Assembly (NCBI RefSeq): GCF_007971225.1
Contig: NZ_CP042435.1
Coordinates: 5,273,501-5,337,500, forward strand
Direction: 5' to 3'
Length of the DNA: 64,000 nt
From: Panacibacter ginsenosidivorans
GTDB lineage: Bacteria > Bacteroidota > Bacteroidia > Chitinophagales > Chitinophagaceae
Positions within the stretch are counted from its first letter, which is position 1. Every line of letters starts with the position of its first letter. The notes under the pieces are model-generated. The model was not told where the DNA came from, searched no databases, and saw only the letters and a list, made by a program, of their open reading frames with translations. A program made the translations under genes and the position numbers. Below are positions 1 to 8,359 of the stretch, one piece after another.

Positions 1-2
1 AA

Positions 3-938
3 GGACAGGAATTAGATGTTTGGATCTATGATACTAAAAAGAAAGACCGCACTACAGATGCATTGGCTAATGAAATAGCCCCACTTCATTTTTCACTTAT
101 TATTGCGGATTTTTCTAATCTCACAGAACAAAAAAGATTTTCAGAATTTTCTTTCACTAATAATATTCCATTGGTTTCTGCAACATATCCAAATGATGCT
201 TACGTAACGGGTAACCCTTTTTTCATCATGCTTAATTCAACGTTGAAAACGCATGTGGAAGGTTTGTATAAATACCTGCAACGTACTTACCCGGTTGGAA
301 AGTTTTTATATGTAACACGCAAAGGAAGTATGGAAGAAAAGATAATGAGTATGTATGCAGATGCGGGAAAGAAAACCTACCCAATTAAATACAAAACAGT
401 TGAATTGCCCGATGATTTTACAGAAGACCAGTTGCTTCCATTACTTGACAGTAACCAACAAAATGTTGTTATTTGCGGCAGCCTTGATGAGAACTTCAGC
501 ACCAACCTAATAAGAACACTTGATCAATCTGTTACTTTCCCGGTAACACTTGCCGGATCACCAACATGGGATGGTTTAAGAGCTGTGCTAAGAACGGAAA
601 ATGAAAATATTTCCATTGTTTATTCTACACCTTTCAACTATACAGGAACAGATAATGTTATTTCAAATCTCAGAAGCCAGTATAAACAAAAATTAAATGC
701 ACGCCCAAGCGATATGGCTTTTAAAGGTTTTGAAAGCATGTATTACTTCAGCAGGTTATTGCTGAAATACAATAACGACATGCTTAATAATTTATCTGAC
801 ACAAAATTTAAGATTGCCAATAGTTTTATGCTGCAGCCTGTAAAACTTGTTGATAATGCACAGGTGCCGGATTATATTGAAAACAAGAAACTATATTTTA
901 TTACAAGATCACTGGGTAAGATCACTTCTGTAAATTAA
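3..938 (+). CDS. Periplasmic-binding-fold (type I) protein, 5' truncated
   Basis: The frame is open from the first bases of the window, so the true start lies upstream; the TTG at 63 is only an internal codon. The visible 311 residues resemble the ligand-binding fold of ABC-type amino-acid receptors (Peripla_BP_6 type): alternating hydrophobic strands, a central VVICGSL strand and a C-terminal segment with GFESMYYFSRLL. In Bacteroidota this fold often follows LysM repeats in envelope proteins, but that part would lie outside the window. A solute-binding or peptidoglycan-associated role is inference. Arm E1 of the dispersed palindromic repeat begins 12 nt after the stop. Confidence 0.6.
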   Translation, partial: GQELDVWIYDTKKKDRTTDALANEIAPLHFSLIIADFSNLTEQKRFSEFSFTNNIPLVSATYPNDAYVTGNPFFIMLNSTLKTHVEGLYKYLQRTYPVGKFLYVTRKGSMEEKIMSMYADAGKKTYPIKYKTVELPDDFTEDQLLPLLDSNQQNVVICGSLDENFSTNLIRTLDQSVTFPVTLAGSPTWDGLRAVLRTENENISIVYSTPFNYTGTDNVISNLRSQYKQKLNARPSDMAFKGFESMYYFSRLLLKYNNDMLNNLSDTKFKIANSFMLQPVKLVDNAQVPDYIENKKLYFITRSLGKITSVN

Positions 939-1083
939 TCGGCACTGTATTTTTTTGAGCCGGACTTTTAGTACATGTATTTATCTCTGTTGCGTCGCAC
1001 ACTTCAGCGTTCTATATACTGATCAACTTTAACACAGTTGTTATTTATATTCCAGTCAATATTATTGGTTAAAAATCTTTTAA

Positions 1084-1102
1084 ACATCTCTTTCAGAGAT
1101 GT
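1084..1102 (+). other. Small perfect hairpin upstream of the 1186 gene
   Basis: ACATCTCT and AGAGATGT are separated by TTC, an 8-bp perfect stem about 84 nt before the start codon. It has no T-tract, so it is not a terminator. It could be an operator or an mRNA structure. Confidence 0.35.
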
Positions 1103-1185
1103 AAGAAAATATTAAAAGCTTCTAAATCGTTTTAATCATATAGTTCTTTTTTGTAAATTCCATTTGTATCAAATCTGAGATCATT

Positions 1186-1905
1186 ATGAAATCCTTATCA
1201 GAAACCTGGTTTGCAGACGGCTATATAGATTTTGAGCTGAAGAAATATACTTTGCTTGCTTACCTGCAGGAAGTAAATAGATACTTTAATGAGAATAAAT
1301 TATATCCGCAACTTGCAGATATAATTTTTCATTATAACAATCTTGTATCATTCAGGGAGAATAAAAAATACCTGCAGGAACATTTCCCCAAAAAATTTAC
1401 AGGCGTTCAATTACAGAAGCTGCAATTATTGTATGAACAGATGATAGAAGATGATGAATTAATGTCTGAATTGGAAGATATTATTCAATATGCTGTTGCG
1501 CAAATGCATGTTACCATTAGCAATGGTGCAGAGATATATGAATTTGTAGAAGATAAAATAACAATAAATCCGGTAGGCATTGTACCACTTGAACAAAATG
1601 AAGGTTACTTCTTTTTAAGCAAAGCTGATACGAGAGACACAAGCGTTTATTATTACAGGCTTAGCATATTTGAGAAACATGATGAAAAATACAGGAGCAT
1701 AAAAACAGAATTTATTAATAACTGGCATAGAACCATTGCAAATACTTATGAGCATATAAAGAGTGATCTTATTCGCAACAGGAATATGCTTTCAAATCCT
1801 GCTGTATATGCAATAGAATCTGAATTGGTTTACCCTGTGGAAGAAACATTATTACCAATTGCAAAACGAAGTTTGGTAAGGTACTTAACTGAAAATGCTG
1901 CATAG
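1186..1905 (+). CDS. Conserved hypothetical protein, 239 aa
   Basis: I do not recognise this family. The protein has no signal peptide or membrane segment and appears cytoplasmic. It is rich in Tyr, Glu and Leu, with a helical N-terminal half (about residues 1-110) and a mixed C-terminal half containing GIVPLEQNEGYFFLSK and YYYRLSIFEKHDEKYRSIKTEF. The ATG at 1186 has an A-rich leader and is the only sensible start. The gene lies alone between the two arms of palindromic element E1. A plus-strand terminator-like hairpin lies at 2043-2070, inside the end of the convergent gene. Confidence 0.7.
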   Translation: MKSLSETWFADGYIDFELKKYTLLAYLQEVNRYFNENKLYPQLADIIFHYNNLVSFRENKKYLQEHFPKKFTGVQLQKLQLLYEQMIEDDELMSELEDIIQYAVAQMHVTISNGAEIYEFVEDKITINPVGIVPLEQNEGYFFLSKADTRDTSVYYYRLSIFEKHDEKYRSIKTEFINNWHRTIANTYEHIKSDLIRNRNMLSNPAVYAIESELVYPVEETLLPIAKRSLVRYLTENAA

Positions 1906-2036
1906 ATATAAAATGCAGCAATAATGTTGATCAGTTAACCTGTTTACATATTGTACAGCAAACAACAGAACCTTGAAGAGTGCGACGCAACAAAAGCCTC
2001 ATAGTAGTAATGTGTTTGGCTCAAAAAATAAATCTT

Positions 2037-2924
2037 CTATTCAAAGGGCATTATTGCCCTTTTTTCTTTTACTAATCTTCTCATCTGCAATAATACAGCA
2101 ATAAGAATGAGGGCGAAACCAATATAGAAATAATTACTGAGGTATTTGTTCTCGCTGAACACTGCGAACGCAAGTATGATTCCATAAATAGGTTCAAGCG
2201 TTAATGTAAGATTGATGGTGAATGCGCTTAGATGCCTCAATGCTTTTATATATAGAAGAAACGTGAGTACTGTGCAGAAAATACCAAGTATCAAAAGCCA
2301 CAGCCAGTCTAACTTTTGGGGGTATTGAATATCTGAATGAAACAGCAAATCATAAAATGGCATAAGGATCGTCAAGCCAACAAAGCCACCTGTTAACTGG
2401 TATAAAGTAATTGATTGCGGCGTGTAACCGGATACAATTTTTTTATTCAAAACGGAAACAACAACAGTTGCAAGTGATGACAACAGCCCGATATAAATGC
2501 CTATAGAAAATTGCAGGTTAGAAAAGTAAATAATAATAATACCGGCCAATGCAAAGCTGCCTAATAAAATCTCTGTAATGTTTATACGTCTTCGGAAAAA
2601 AAGAGGTTCAATTATAGCAGATAACAATCCAGTAGTTGCAAGACAAGTAAGCGCAATGGATACATTACTGTATTTAATACTTCCATAAAAGAGCAGCCAG
2701 TGAATCGAAAGTATGGTGCCGATAGAACCAATCTTCAAAAAATCGCGTAAACTTATTCTTTGAATTTGTTTGCTGAAAAAAAAATATAGCCACAAAGCAA
2801 TTGCGGTAATGAGCATGCGCCACCATACAAGCCAACCTTCATTTAGTGAAATGAGTCTTCCCAATATTCCGGTAAAGCCCCACAGAAAAACTGCAATATG
2901 TAAACGTATTATAGCAAGTTTCAT
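2037..2924 (-). CDS. EamA/DMT-family transporter
   Basis: This is a 295-aa integral membrane protein with about ten hydrophobic helices in two homologous halves, as expected for drug/metabolite transporters of the EamA type. The first helix carries AVFLWGFTGILGRLIS, typical of the first EamA repeat, and ALRHLSAFTINLTLTLEPIYG in the second half matches the family's conserved LEPVxG region. The substrate cannot be read from the sequence; metabolite or amino-acid export is typical. It begins at an ATG 42 nt downstream of the glycosyltransferase gene and is probably co-transcribed with it. Its last codons overlap a terminator hairpin for the opposite strand. Confidence 0.88.
   Translation of the reverse strand: MKLAIIRLHIAVFLWGFTGILGRLISLNEGWLVWWRMLITAIALWLYFFFSKQIQRISLRDFLKIGSIGTILSIHWLLFYGSIKYSNVSIALTCLATTGLLSAIIEPLFFRRRINITEILLGSFALAGIIIIYFSNLQFSIGIYIGLLSSLATVVVSVLNKKIVSGYTPQSITLYQLTGGFVGLTILMPFYDLLFHSDIQYPQKLDWLWLLILGIFCTVLTFLLYIKALRHLSAFTINLTLTLEPIYGIILAFAVFSENKYLSNYFYIGFALILIAVLLQMRRLVKEKRAIMPFE
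2043..2070 (+). terminator. Plus-strand terminator inside the 3' end of the EamA gene
   Basis: AAAGGGCA, a TTAT loop, and TGCCCTTT are followed by TTTTCTTTT on the plus strand. It would stop transcripts from the 1186 gene. The hairpin sits within the last codons of the convergent minus-strand gene, so the same bases also encode that protein's C-terminal residues. Confidence 0.65.
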
Positions 2925-2966
2925 GGTCTGTGCATAAAGATCATGAAAAGTATAGATGCAAGCGAT

Positions 2967-3761
2967 TTATTTGCTTTGTGCAGCAATATCATCTGTATGT
3001 AGAGATTTTGTTTTGCCATTAGTGGCATCAACTTTTTTACGGTAGTTCTTGAACATACTGTTCCATTGAATTTTCAACACACCTAGCACACCTTCTTTCA
3101 AAATGCCTTTGCTCATTTTGCTAACACCAACCCGGCGGTCAACAAAAACAATAGGCACTTCTTTTATTTTAAAGCCAAGTTTCCATGCGGCAAATTTCAT
3201 TTCTATCTGGAAAGCATAGCCAACAAATCTTATAGCATCAAGGTTAATGGTTTCAAGTACTCTTTTGGTGTAACACATGAAGCCTGCTGTAGGGTCTTTC
3301 ACAGGCATCCAGGTTATTAGTCTTGTATACAGCGAACCTCCTCTTGAGTAAAGATGACGATCGAAAGGCCAGTTCTCAATTTTACCTCCGGGTACATAAC
3401 GGCTCCCGATCGATAGATCTGCGCCATCATATTTACATGCTTCATATAATCTTTCAAGATCTGCAGGGTTATGTGAAAAATCTGCATCCATTTCAAAAAT
3501 ATATGCATAACCTTTTTCAACAGCCCATCTGAAACCATGAATATAAGCTGTGCCCAAACCTTGTTTACCTTTTCGTTCTTCTAAAAATAATTGGGAGGGA
3601 TAAGTTGTAAAAAGCTCCTTTACTATCGCAGCAGTACCATCAGGTGAATTATCATCGATCACCAGCACATGATAACCCTGGTTCAATGAAAATACAGCGT
3701 GCAGTATGCCAGCAATGTTTTCTTTTTCATTGTAAGTAGGTATAATAACTAATTTCTCCAA
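2967..3761 (-). CDS. Polyprenol monophosphomannose synthase-like GT2 glycosyltransferase
   Basis: The 264-aa GT-A fold protein begins LVIIPTYNEKENI, followed by the nucleotide-sugar motif VIDDNSPDGT (residues 34-43) and the acceptor-side MDADFSHNP. IGSRYVPGG, DPTAGFMCY and GYAFQIEMK are typical of dolichol/polyprenol-phosphate mannosyltransferases (DPM1 type). It should transfer a sugar from a nucleotide donor to a lipid phosphate at the inner face of the cytoplasmic membrane. There is no C-terminal membrane domain. The only usable start in frame is TTG at 3761. It lies between the exonuclease and EamA genes on the same strand. The sugar specificity is inferred from family resemblance. Confidence 0.88.
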   Translation of the reverse strand: MEKLVIIPTYNEKENIAGILHAVFSLNQGYHVLVIDDNSPDGTAAIVKELFTTYPSQLFLEERKGKQGLGTAYIHGFRWAVEKGYAYIFEMDADFSHNPADLERLYEACKYDGADLSIGSRYVPGGKIENWPFDRHLYSRGGSLYTRLITWMPVKDPTAGFMCYTKRVLETINLDAIRFVGYAFQIEMKFAAWKLGFKIKEVPIVFVDRRVGVSKMSKGILKEGVLGVLKIQWNSMFKNYRKKVDATNGKTKSLHTDDIAAQSK

Positions 3762-3854
3762 TGGGGATGTTTGTTTGTTTCCGGATGCCGAAAATACAAT
3801 ATTATCAGGTTAAGTATTGACCGACGATATAATCTGAATCAAATAAGCTTTTAC

Positions 3855-4625
3855 TTATGCTTTTTTTAACAGGGTTCTGTTTAGTATCTCGGTAAGTTTT
3901 TGTTTTGTGTTCATGGCAAAATCACCTTTCATCATCCAATCGTAATACTGGGGTTCTGCTTTTAAAACTTCAGTAACCGCTTTACCTTTATGTTTACCAA
4001 AATTGAATATTTCAATGCCGTTTACTTTTATAAAGCGGCGTGCAAAATCTACTATATCATCTTCACCTGTAAATTTCACTATACTTTCTACTGTTGTGCC
4101 AATATTAGGATAACGTTCAACCTGTGCCAGCAATATTTCCCACGTGGCTTGTGCATCTACTTCTGCACTGTGTGCCCCATCCAAAGCTTTATTACAATAA
4201 AATTTATAAGCAGCACTTAACGTGCGCTGTTCCATCTGGTGAAATATCTTTTGCACATCCACCATCTTTCTGCCATCTGTAGAAAAATCAAGACCTGCAC
4301 GTGAAAATTCTTCTATTAACATTGGTATATCAAAACGATTACTGTTGTAACCACCCATGTCACAGTTTTCAATAAATTGTTTTACTTCATTGGCCACTTG
4401 TTTAAATGTTGGTGCATCTTTTACCATTTCATCTGTAATGCCATGCACATCGCTTGATGCCTGTGGTATTGGCATCTGTGGGTTAATCAGCTTCCTTTTT
4501 ACAAGCCTGCTGCCATCGGGAAGTATTTTTACGATCGCAATTTCAACGATCTTATCTGTACCAATATTTATACCTGTTGTTTCAAGATCAATAAAAGCAA
4601 TAGGGCGTTGTAACTCAAGTTTCAT
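3855..4625 (-). CDS. DnaQ-family 3'-5' exonuclease
   Basis: The 256-aa protein carries the DEDDh exonuclease signature: Exo I AFIDLETTG (D13, E15), Exo II around GGYNSNRFDIPML, and Exo III HSAEVDAQAT. This matches the DNA polymerase III epsilon proofreading fold. A C-terminal extension (about residues 190-256, with NFGKHKGKAVTEVL and YYDWMMKGDF) is common to Bacteroidota exonucleases of this type, where it is a small accessory domain. It could act in proofreading or repair. The ATG at 4625 is followed directly by the domain. It may be the first gene of a minus-strand group with the glycosyltransferase and the EamA transporter. Confidence 0.88.
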   Translation of the reverse strand: MKLELQRPIAFIDLETTGINIGTDKIVEIAIVKILPDGSRLVKRKLINPQMPIPQASSDVHGITDEMVKDAPTFKQVANEVKQFIENCDMGGYNSNRFDIPMLIEEFSRAGLDFSTDGRKMVDVQKIFHQMEQRTLSAAYKFYCNKALDGAHSAEVDAQATWEILLAQVERYPNIGTTVESIVKFTGEDDIVDFARRFIKVNGIEIFNFGKHKGKAVTEVLKAEPQYYDWMMKGDFAMNTKQKLTEILNRTLLKKA

Positions 4626-4750
4626 CAGATGCTTTTTATACTATTATTTAGTTTGTTGTAAACGCCAAAGGTAAGGCTTAGGATTGTCTGCCATGCACAA
4701 TTTCAAGAATTGTTTACTGGCGTAATTAATATAAAATTCAGATAAGTGAA

Positions 4751-4961
4751 AAAAAATTATGTACCCGTCTGTAAAACTTTTATGATGCTTTTGTTGCGTC
4801 GCACTCTTGTACTGTTGTGCGTGAATCGGCAATCGTGAATCGTCAATATAACCGCTTATTCATTCACGATTCACTTCTCACGATTGACGATAAAAGCTCC
4901 GAACGTACAAGTGAGTGACACAAGCGGCGATGCTATGAAAAACTGCAGCTTGTAAATAAAA
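4751..4961. repeat. Palindromic element E2 (complete)
   Basis: The left arm ends GTTGCGTCGCACTCTTGTAC (4793-4812). The right arm begins GTACAAGTGAGTGACACAAG (4905-4924). The 92-bp core is itself an inverted repeat built of GTGAATCG/CGATTCAC units. The element lies between the start of the exonuclease gene and the terminator of secG. Confidence 0.8.
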
Positions 4962-4982
4962 ACCCCGCTTTTACAAGCAGGG
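4954..4982 (-). terminator. Rho-independent terminator of secG
   Basis: Read on the minus strand: CCCTGCTT, a GTAA loop, AAGCGGGG, then TTTTTATTT. It lies about 30 nt after the secG stop codon and abuts the end of element E2. Confidence 0.75.
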
Positions 4983-5010
4983 ATTAAATATTAGTCAGGA
5001 ATAGTAAGTC

Positions 5011-5361
5011 TTATTTTTTTGTGGAATCGAAGGGAACCGCGTTCTGCTGTGTAGCACCAGGTGTTGTTGCAGGTGCTGTAGTGCTGCCGGATGTTTTCAG
5101 GTTTTTGATAACATCAGAACCTGGTGTGCTACTGCTGCCTGAAAAAAATAAAGTAGAGGTAATGCATAAAATACCAACGATACCTGCAAAAAGCCAGGTA
5201 CCTTTTTCAAGTACATCATTGGTTTGTTTTACACCCATTATCTGGTTACCAAAACCACCAAAGGTACCTGATAAACCGCCACCTTTTGGATTTTGGATCA
5301 ATACAATAATACCTAAAAGCGCACTGGCCAATATCATCAGAATAAAAAAGAGAATAGTCAT
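5011..5361 (-). CDS. secG: Preprotein translocase subunit SecG
   Basis: The 116-aa protein has two transmembrane helices (about residues 3-22 and 55-75) joined by the SecG loop VLIQNPKGGGLSGTFGGFGNQIMG. It is an auxiliary subunit of the SecYEG channel in the cytoplasmic membrane. The Ser/Thr/Pro-rich tail (residues 76-116) is low complexity and variable in this phylum. It is the last gene of the minus-strand envelope cluster, two bases after the upstream TPR-like gene and just before a strong terminator. Confidence 0.95.
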   Translation of the reverse strand: MTILFFILMILASALLGIIVLIQNPKGGGLSGTFGGFGNQIMGVKQTNDVLEKGTWLFAGIVGILCITSTLFFSGSSSTPGSDVIKNLKTSGSTTAPATTPGATQQNAVPFDSTKK

Positions 5362-5362
5362 T

Positions 5363-6433
5363 TTATTTACTGTTTAGATCTTCTATTTTGGCCGCAAAGT
5401 AAGTGGATTTGGCCGGATTCAAAAAACTTAATTTTTTATATAACTGGATGGCTTTTTCTGTTTTGCCCTGTTTTGTAAGTACTTCAGCCATGGCTTCTGT
5501 AACAATATCTTTGGTTTCGTTAGAAGTTTGTGCAATGGTTTCGATCATTTGTTCTGTTTCCGCGTCGGTGCCAAGATCTGTGGGTTGTACATTTGCGCCT
5601 TTCATTTGCTTTAACCAGTCAGTAAATTTTCTAACCCGTGATGAAAGTTTATCCTGCCCATCTGCACGAATTCCCTGCGATGCGAAATAATCTATCGTAT
5701 GATATGGACTCGATTTAATGGGTAGCTGATCGTTTTCAGTTACAGGTTTTTTGAACTCTGAAAGATGCTGCTCAATAAGGCTTGACAATTTCAATTTTTG
5801 CGTATCGTCCGCAATTTCATTTTCATAATCATCAATAGGAAGATCATCTTCGTTTACTTCCGGTTGATTTGTTTCTTCTATTTCAATGTTATGTTCAACA
5901 GATTGGGTAGAGATTTCAGTTATTTCTGAAGGCACATCAGAAGGTGCAACAGAAATATTTTCTTCTGTTGATTGAAATACTTCTTTTGTTTCCTCAATAT
6001 GTTCATTTATTGTTGCCGGCTCATTAATTGTTTCTGAAGAAGTGTCTTCTATGGTTTCAGGTAATTCATTTTCCATTTCAACATGCGCTGCTGTTGTTTC
6101 TTCTATTAATGCATCAGGTTCCTGTTCCTGTACAGGTTCATATTCCTCAGTAATAAATGTTTCTGTATCTGCATCTGTTGTATTTTCCTGTAAGGTTTCT
6201 TCAATAAGCAAATAATTAAGCCAATACGGATTATTAAAATAAAGGGAGGCTTTTTGCAATTGCTCTTCCACGCCGTTACCATTACTGTCTTTTAGTTTTT
6301 TTGCCAGCAGGAATTGAGCAGGCCCAAAATAGGGATACTTTGAAGCAATGGCTTCTATATCTCTTCTTGTAATGTTTGAGAGATCGGTTTGGCCAAACAA
6401 TTGCTGAATGATATTTTTACCTGCTTCGTTCAT
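5363..6433 (-). CDS. Hypothetical protein with acidic linker and TPR-like C-terminus
   Basis: This is a 356-aa protein with no signal peptide. The N-terminal 80 residues (ITRRDIEAIASKYPYFGPAQFLLAKKL) are helical. A long Glu/Thr-rich linker (roughly 90-220) looks disordered. The C-terminus (AMAEVLTKQGKTEKAIQLYKKLSFLNPAKSTYFAAKIEDL) is one tetratricopeptide-like hairpin. I chose the ATG at 6433 over the TTG at 6448. It sits 20 nt after the LptE-like gene and 1 nt before secG, so it is almost certainly co-transcribed and may have an envelope role. The exact function is unknown. Confidence 0.8.
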   Translation of the reverse strand: MNEAGKNIIQQLFGQTDLSNITRRDIEAIASKYPYFGPAQFLLAKKLKDSNGNGVEEQLQKASLYFNNPYWLNYLLIEETLQENTTDADTETFITEEYEPVQEQEPDALIEETTAAHVEMENELPETIEDTSSETINEPATINEHIEETKEVFQSTEENISVAPSDVPSEITEISTQSVEHNIEIEETNQPEVNEDDLPIDDYENEIADDTQKLKLSSLIEQHLSEFKKPVTENDQLPIKSSPYHTIDYFASQGIRADGQDKLSSRVRKFTDWLKQMKGANVQPTDLGTDAETEQMIETIAQTSNETKDIVTEAMAEVLTKQGKTEKAIQLYKKLSFLNPAKSTYFAAKIEDLNSK

Positions 6434-6453
6434 TTGGTGAAAATACAATTCTA

Positions 6454-6990
6454 CTACCAGTTAGAAAAAAGACGGTTAAAAATTTCGTCGGTTACATTTT
6501 TCACAATGTCATCAAATAATTGCGCTTCAGCCTGTGAAAGGGTAAGACCGGCAGAGAAATCAAAATCGCGGCTTACATCGTATTCGGTTGTTTTATTATC
6601 AAGTGCGCTGAATAATGACATGTGCACACCAACAGTTAACCTGTTTGCGGATGCCTGCTGACTACTAATGGCTGCAGTACTAACATTGTAGCTGCTTATA
6701 TAGCCGCTGATGATATAATCTGCATTATCTGTCGTTACTAAAGTGCGCCTGGTAAGGTTAGAGATCTTTTGCTGTAACTGATCGGTAAGTCTTGGGCTTA
6801 GTTGTGGATTTTTATACGGTGCCCTGTTCTCTATAAAATTTACTTTGATCGTTTTTACTTCTGGTGGTATTGAAACATCTTTAAATGTATAAGGACCGCA
6901 GGCAGAAAATAAAAGAACAGTGGCCATAAATAAAGCTGCCGTTATAATATTTCTTTTGAAGCGCTGTGATCTGTAAGGCATATATATCAT
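6454..6990 (-). CDS. lptE: LptE-like LPS-assembly lipoprotein
   Basis: The 178-aa lipoprotein precursor has a basic N-terminus, one hydrophobic stretch and the lipobox LFSAC (Cys31). The mature part (GPYTFKDVSIPPEVKTIKVNFIENRA..SPRLTDQLQQKI, then DYIISGYISSY) matches LptE-like proteins, which plug the LptD barrel that inserts lipopolysaccharide in the outer membrane. A second ATG at 6981 is equally possible as start. The gene lies 78 nt downstream of the sigma-54 activator on the same strand, with a single repeat arm (E3) between them. Confidence 0.8.
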   Translation of the reverse strand: MIYMPYRSQRFKRNIITAALFMATVLLFSACGPYTFKDVSIPPEVKTIKVNFIENRAPYKNPQLSPRLTDQLQQKISNLTRRTLVTTDNADYIISGYISSYNVSTAAISSQQASANRLTVGVHMSLFSALDNKTTEYDVSRDFDFSAGLTLSQAEAQLFDDIVKNVTDEIFNRLFSNW

Positions 6991-7017
6991 GTGTTGAAGT
7001 TATTGTTAACGCACAAA

Positions 7018-7068
7018 AGTGCGACGCAACGATGTTTTATTTTTATTTTACATTATGGCCCCAAAAAA
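7018..7068. repeat. Palindromic repeat, single right arm (E3)
   Basis: GTGCGACGCAAC at 7020-7031 leads into TTATGGCCCCAAAAAA. It ends immediately before the stop codon of the minus-strand activator gene, which begins at 7069. No opposing left arm is visible before the LptE-like gene. Confidence 0.6.
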
Positions 7069-8334
7069 CTACTCATCAATATCATATTCTTTTAGCTTAC
7101 GATATAATGTTCTTTCGCTTATGCCAAGATCTGATGCAGCATCTTTTCGTTTGCCTTTGTGCTTCTTCAATGCTTTTATAATAAGCTCTTTTTCTTTGTC
7201 CATGATATTGAGCGACTCTTCAACCTCTTCATGATGATGAATCTCATCGTCATGCGTAAGTAATACTGGCTGTGCATTTGAAGCAGGTACCAGTTGCGGA
7301 TGAACAGAAGGTGCACTGACTTGTTTATGCATTTCTCCATTAATGCTATTGTAATCATTCAACAAAGATTCCTGTGTGTAATTTGCTGCATGCCCTGCCA
7401 GTGATGGATTTTGTAATATTTCGAGAAACATTTTTTTGAGTTCTGTTACATCTTTCTTCATATCGAAGAAAAGCTTGTACAATATTTCTCTTTCATTTGC
7501 GAACTCTCCGTTATGTTGTGCGTTGGCGGCAAGAACCGGCAGCCTGCTAAAACTTTTCTCTGGTAAAAATTTTCTAAGTTCAGCACCCGTAACAAGTTGT
7601 TGCCCGCTCAATACAGATATCTGCTCTGCAATATTCTTTAATTCACGCACATTGCCGGGCCAGGTATAATTAATTAACAGGCTTTTTGCTTCCTCATCCA
7701 ACTGTACCGGCATTGTTTTATAACGCTCTGCAAAATCAACCACAAATTTTCTGAAGAGCAACGGTATATCTTCTTTCCGATCTCTCAATGAAGGAACACG
7801 AATAGGTACGGTACTTAAACGGTAATAAAGATCTTCCCTGAACTTTCCTGATTGTGTAAACTCAAGCAGATCGCGGTTAGTGGCGGCAATAACACGCACA
7901 TCGGTTTTTTGCACTTTGGAAGAACCCACACGGATGAATTCGCCTGTTTCCAAAACACGTAATAATCTTGCCTGGGTACCAATGGGCATTTCACCAATTT
8001 CATCTAAGAAAATCGTACCACCACTCACTGTTTCAAAATAACCTTTGCGGCTATCGACCGCACCGGTGAATGAACCTTTTTCATGACCAAATAATTCTGA
8101 ATCTATGGTGCCTTCGGGAATAGCGCCGCAGTTTACTGCAATAAATGGGTTATGTTTTCTTGCAGATAAGGCATGTATGATCTGTGAAAAACTTTCTTTA
8201 CCCACACCACTTTCACCAACGATCAGTACACTAAGATCTGTTACTGCTACCTGTATGGCAACATTAAGCGCATGATTCAATGCGGGTGAATTACCTATTA
8301 TTCCAAACCTGTTTTTTATACTTTGTTTATCCAT
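7069..8334 (-). CDS. Sigma-54-dependent transcriptional activator (AAA+, Fis-type HTH)
   Basis: The 421-aa protein starts almost directly with the AAA+ domain: Walker A GESGVGKE (40-47), the sigma-54 contact loop GSFTGA (87-92, a variant of GAFTGA), and Walker B GTIFLDEIGEMP. VRVIAATNRDL, FREDLYYRLSTVPI and WPGNVRELKNI follow. The C-terminus (ELIIKALKKHKGKRKDAASDLGISERTLYRKLKEY) is a Fis-type helix-turn-helix. There is no receiver or sensory domain, so control must come from elsewhere. It opens sigma-54 promoters using ATP. It sits between miaB and the LptE/SecG genes; the targets are unknown. Confidence 0.93.
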   Translation of the reverse strand: MDKQSIKNRFGIIGNSPALNHALNVAIQVAVTDLSVLIVGESGVGKESFSQIIHALSARKHNPFIAVNCGAIPEGTIDSELFGHEKGSFTGAVDSRKGYFETVSGGTIFLDEIGEMPIGTQARLLRVLETGEFIRVGSSKVQKTDVRVIAATNRDLLEFTQSGKFREDLYYRLSTVPIRVPSLRDRKEDIPLLFRKFVVDFAERYKTMPVQLDEEAKSLLINYTWPGNVRELKNIAEQISVLSGQQLVTGAELRKFLPEKSFSRLPVLAANAQHNGEFANEREILYKLFFDMKKDVTELKKMFLEILQNPSLAGHAANYTQESLLNDYNSINGEMHKQVSAPSVHPQLVPASNAQPVLLTHDDEIHHHEEVEESLNIMDKEKELIIKALKKHKGKRKDAASDLGISERTLYRKLKEYDIDE

Positions 8335-8359
8335 TTTGTATCATCCTTTTCAGGACGGT

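Larger units (their letters stand above)
951..2028. repeat. Palindromic element E1, arms around a gene
   Basis: The left arm (951-1007) starts TTTTTTGAGCCGG and ends GTTGCGTCGCACACTTCAG. The right arm (1972-2028) is its inverted counterpart, running from CTTGAAGAGTGCGACGCAAC to GGCTCAAAAAA. Both arms carry CTTCA where most copies have CTTGTAC. The spacer between the arms is about 960 bp and contains one complete gene. Confidence 0.75.

Noticed and set aside
4644-4832. A minus-strand 62-codon open frame upstream of the exonuclease gene.
   Set aside because: Its N-terminus is translated repeat sequence from E2 and it has no conserved features.
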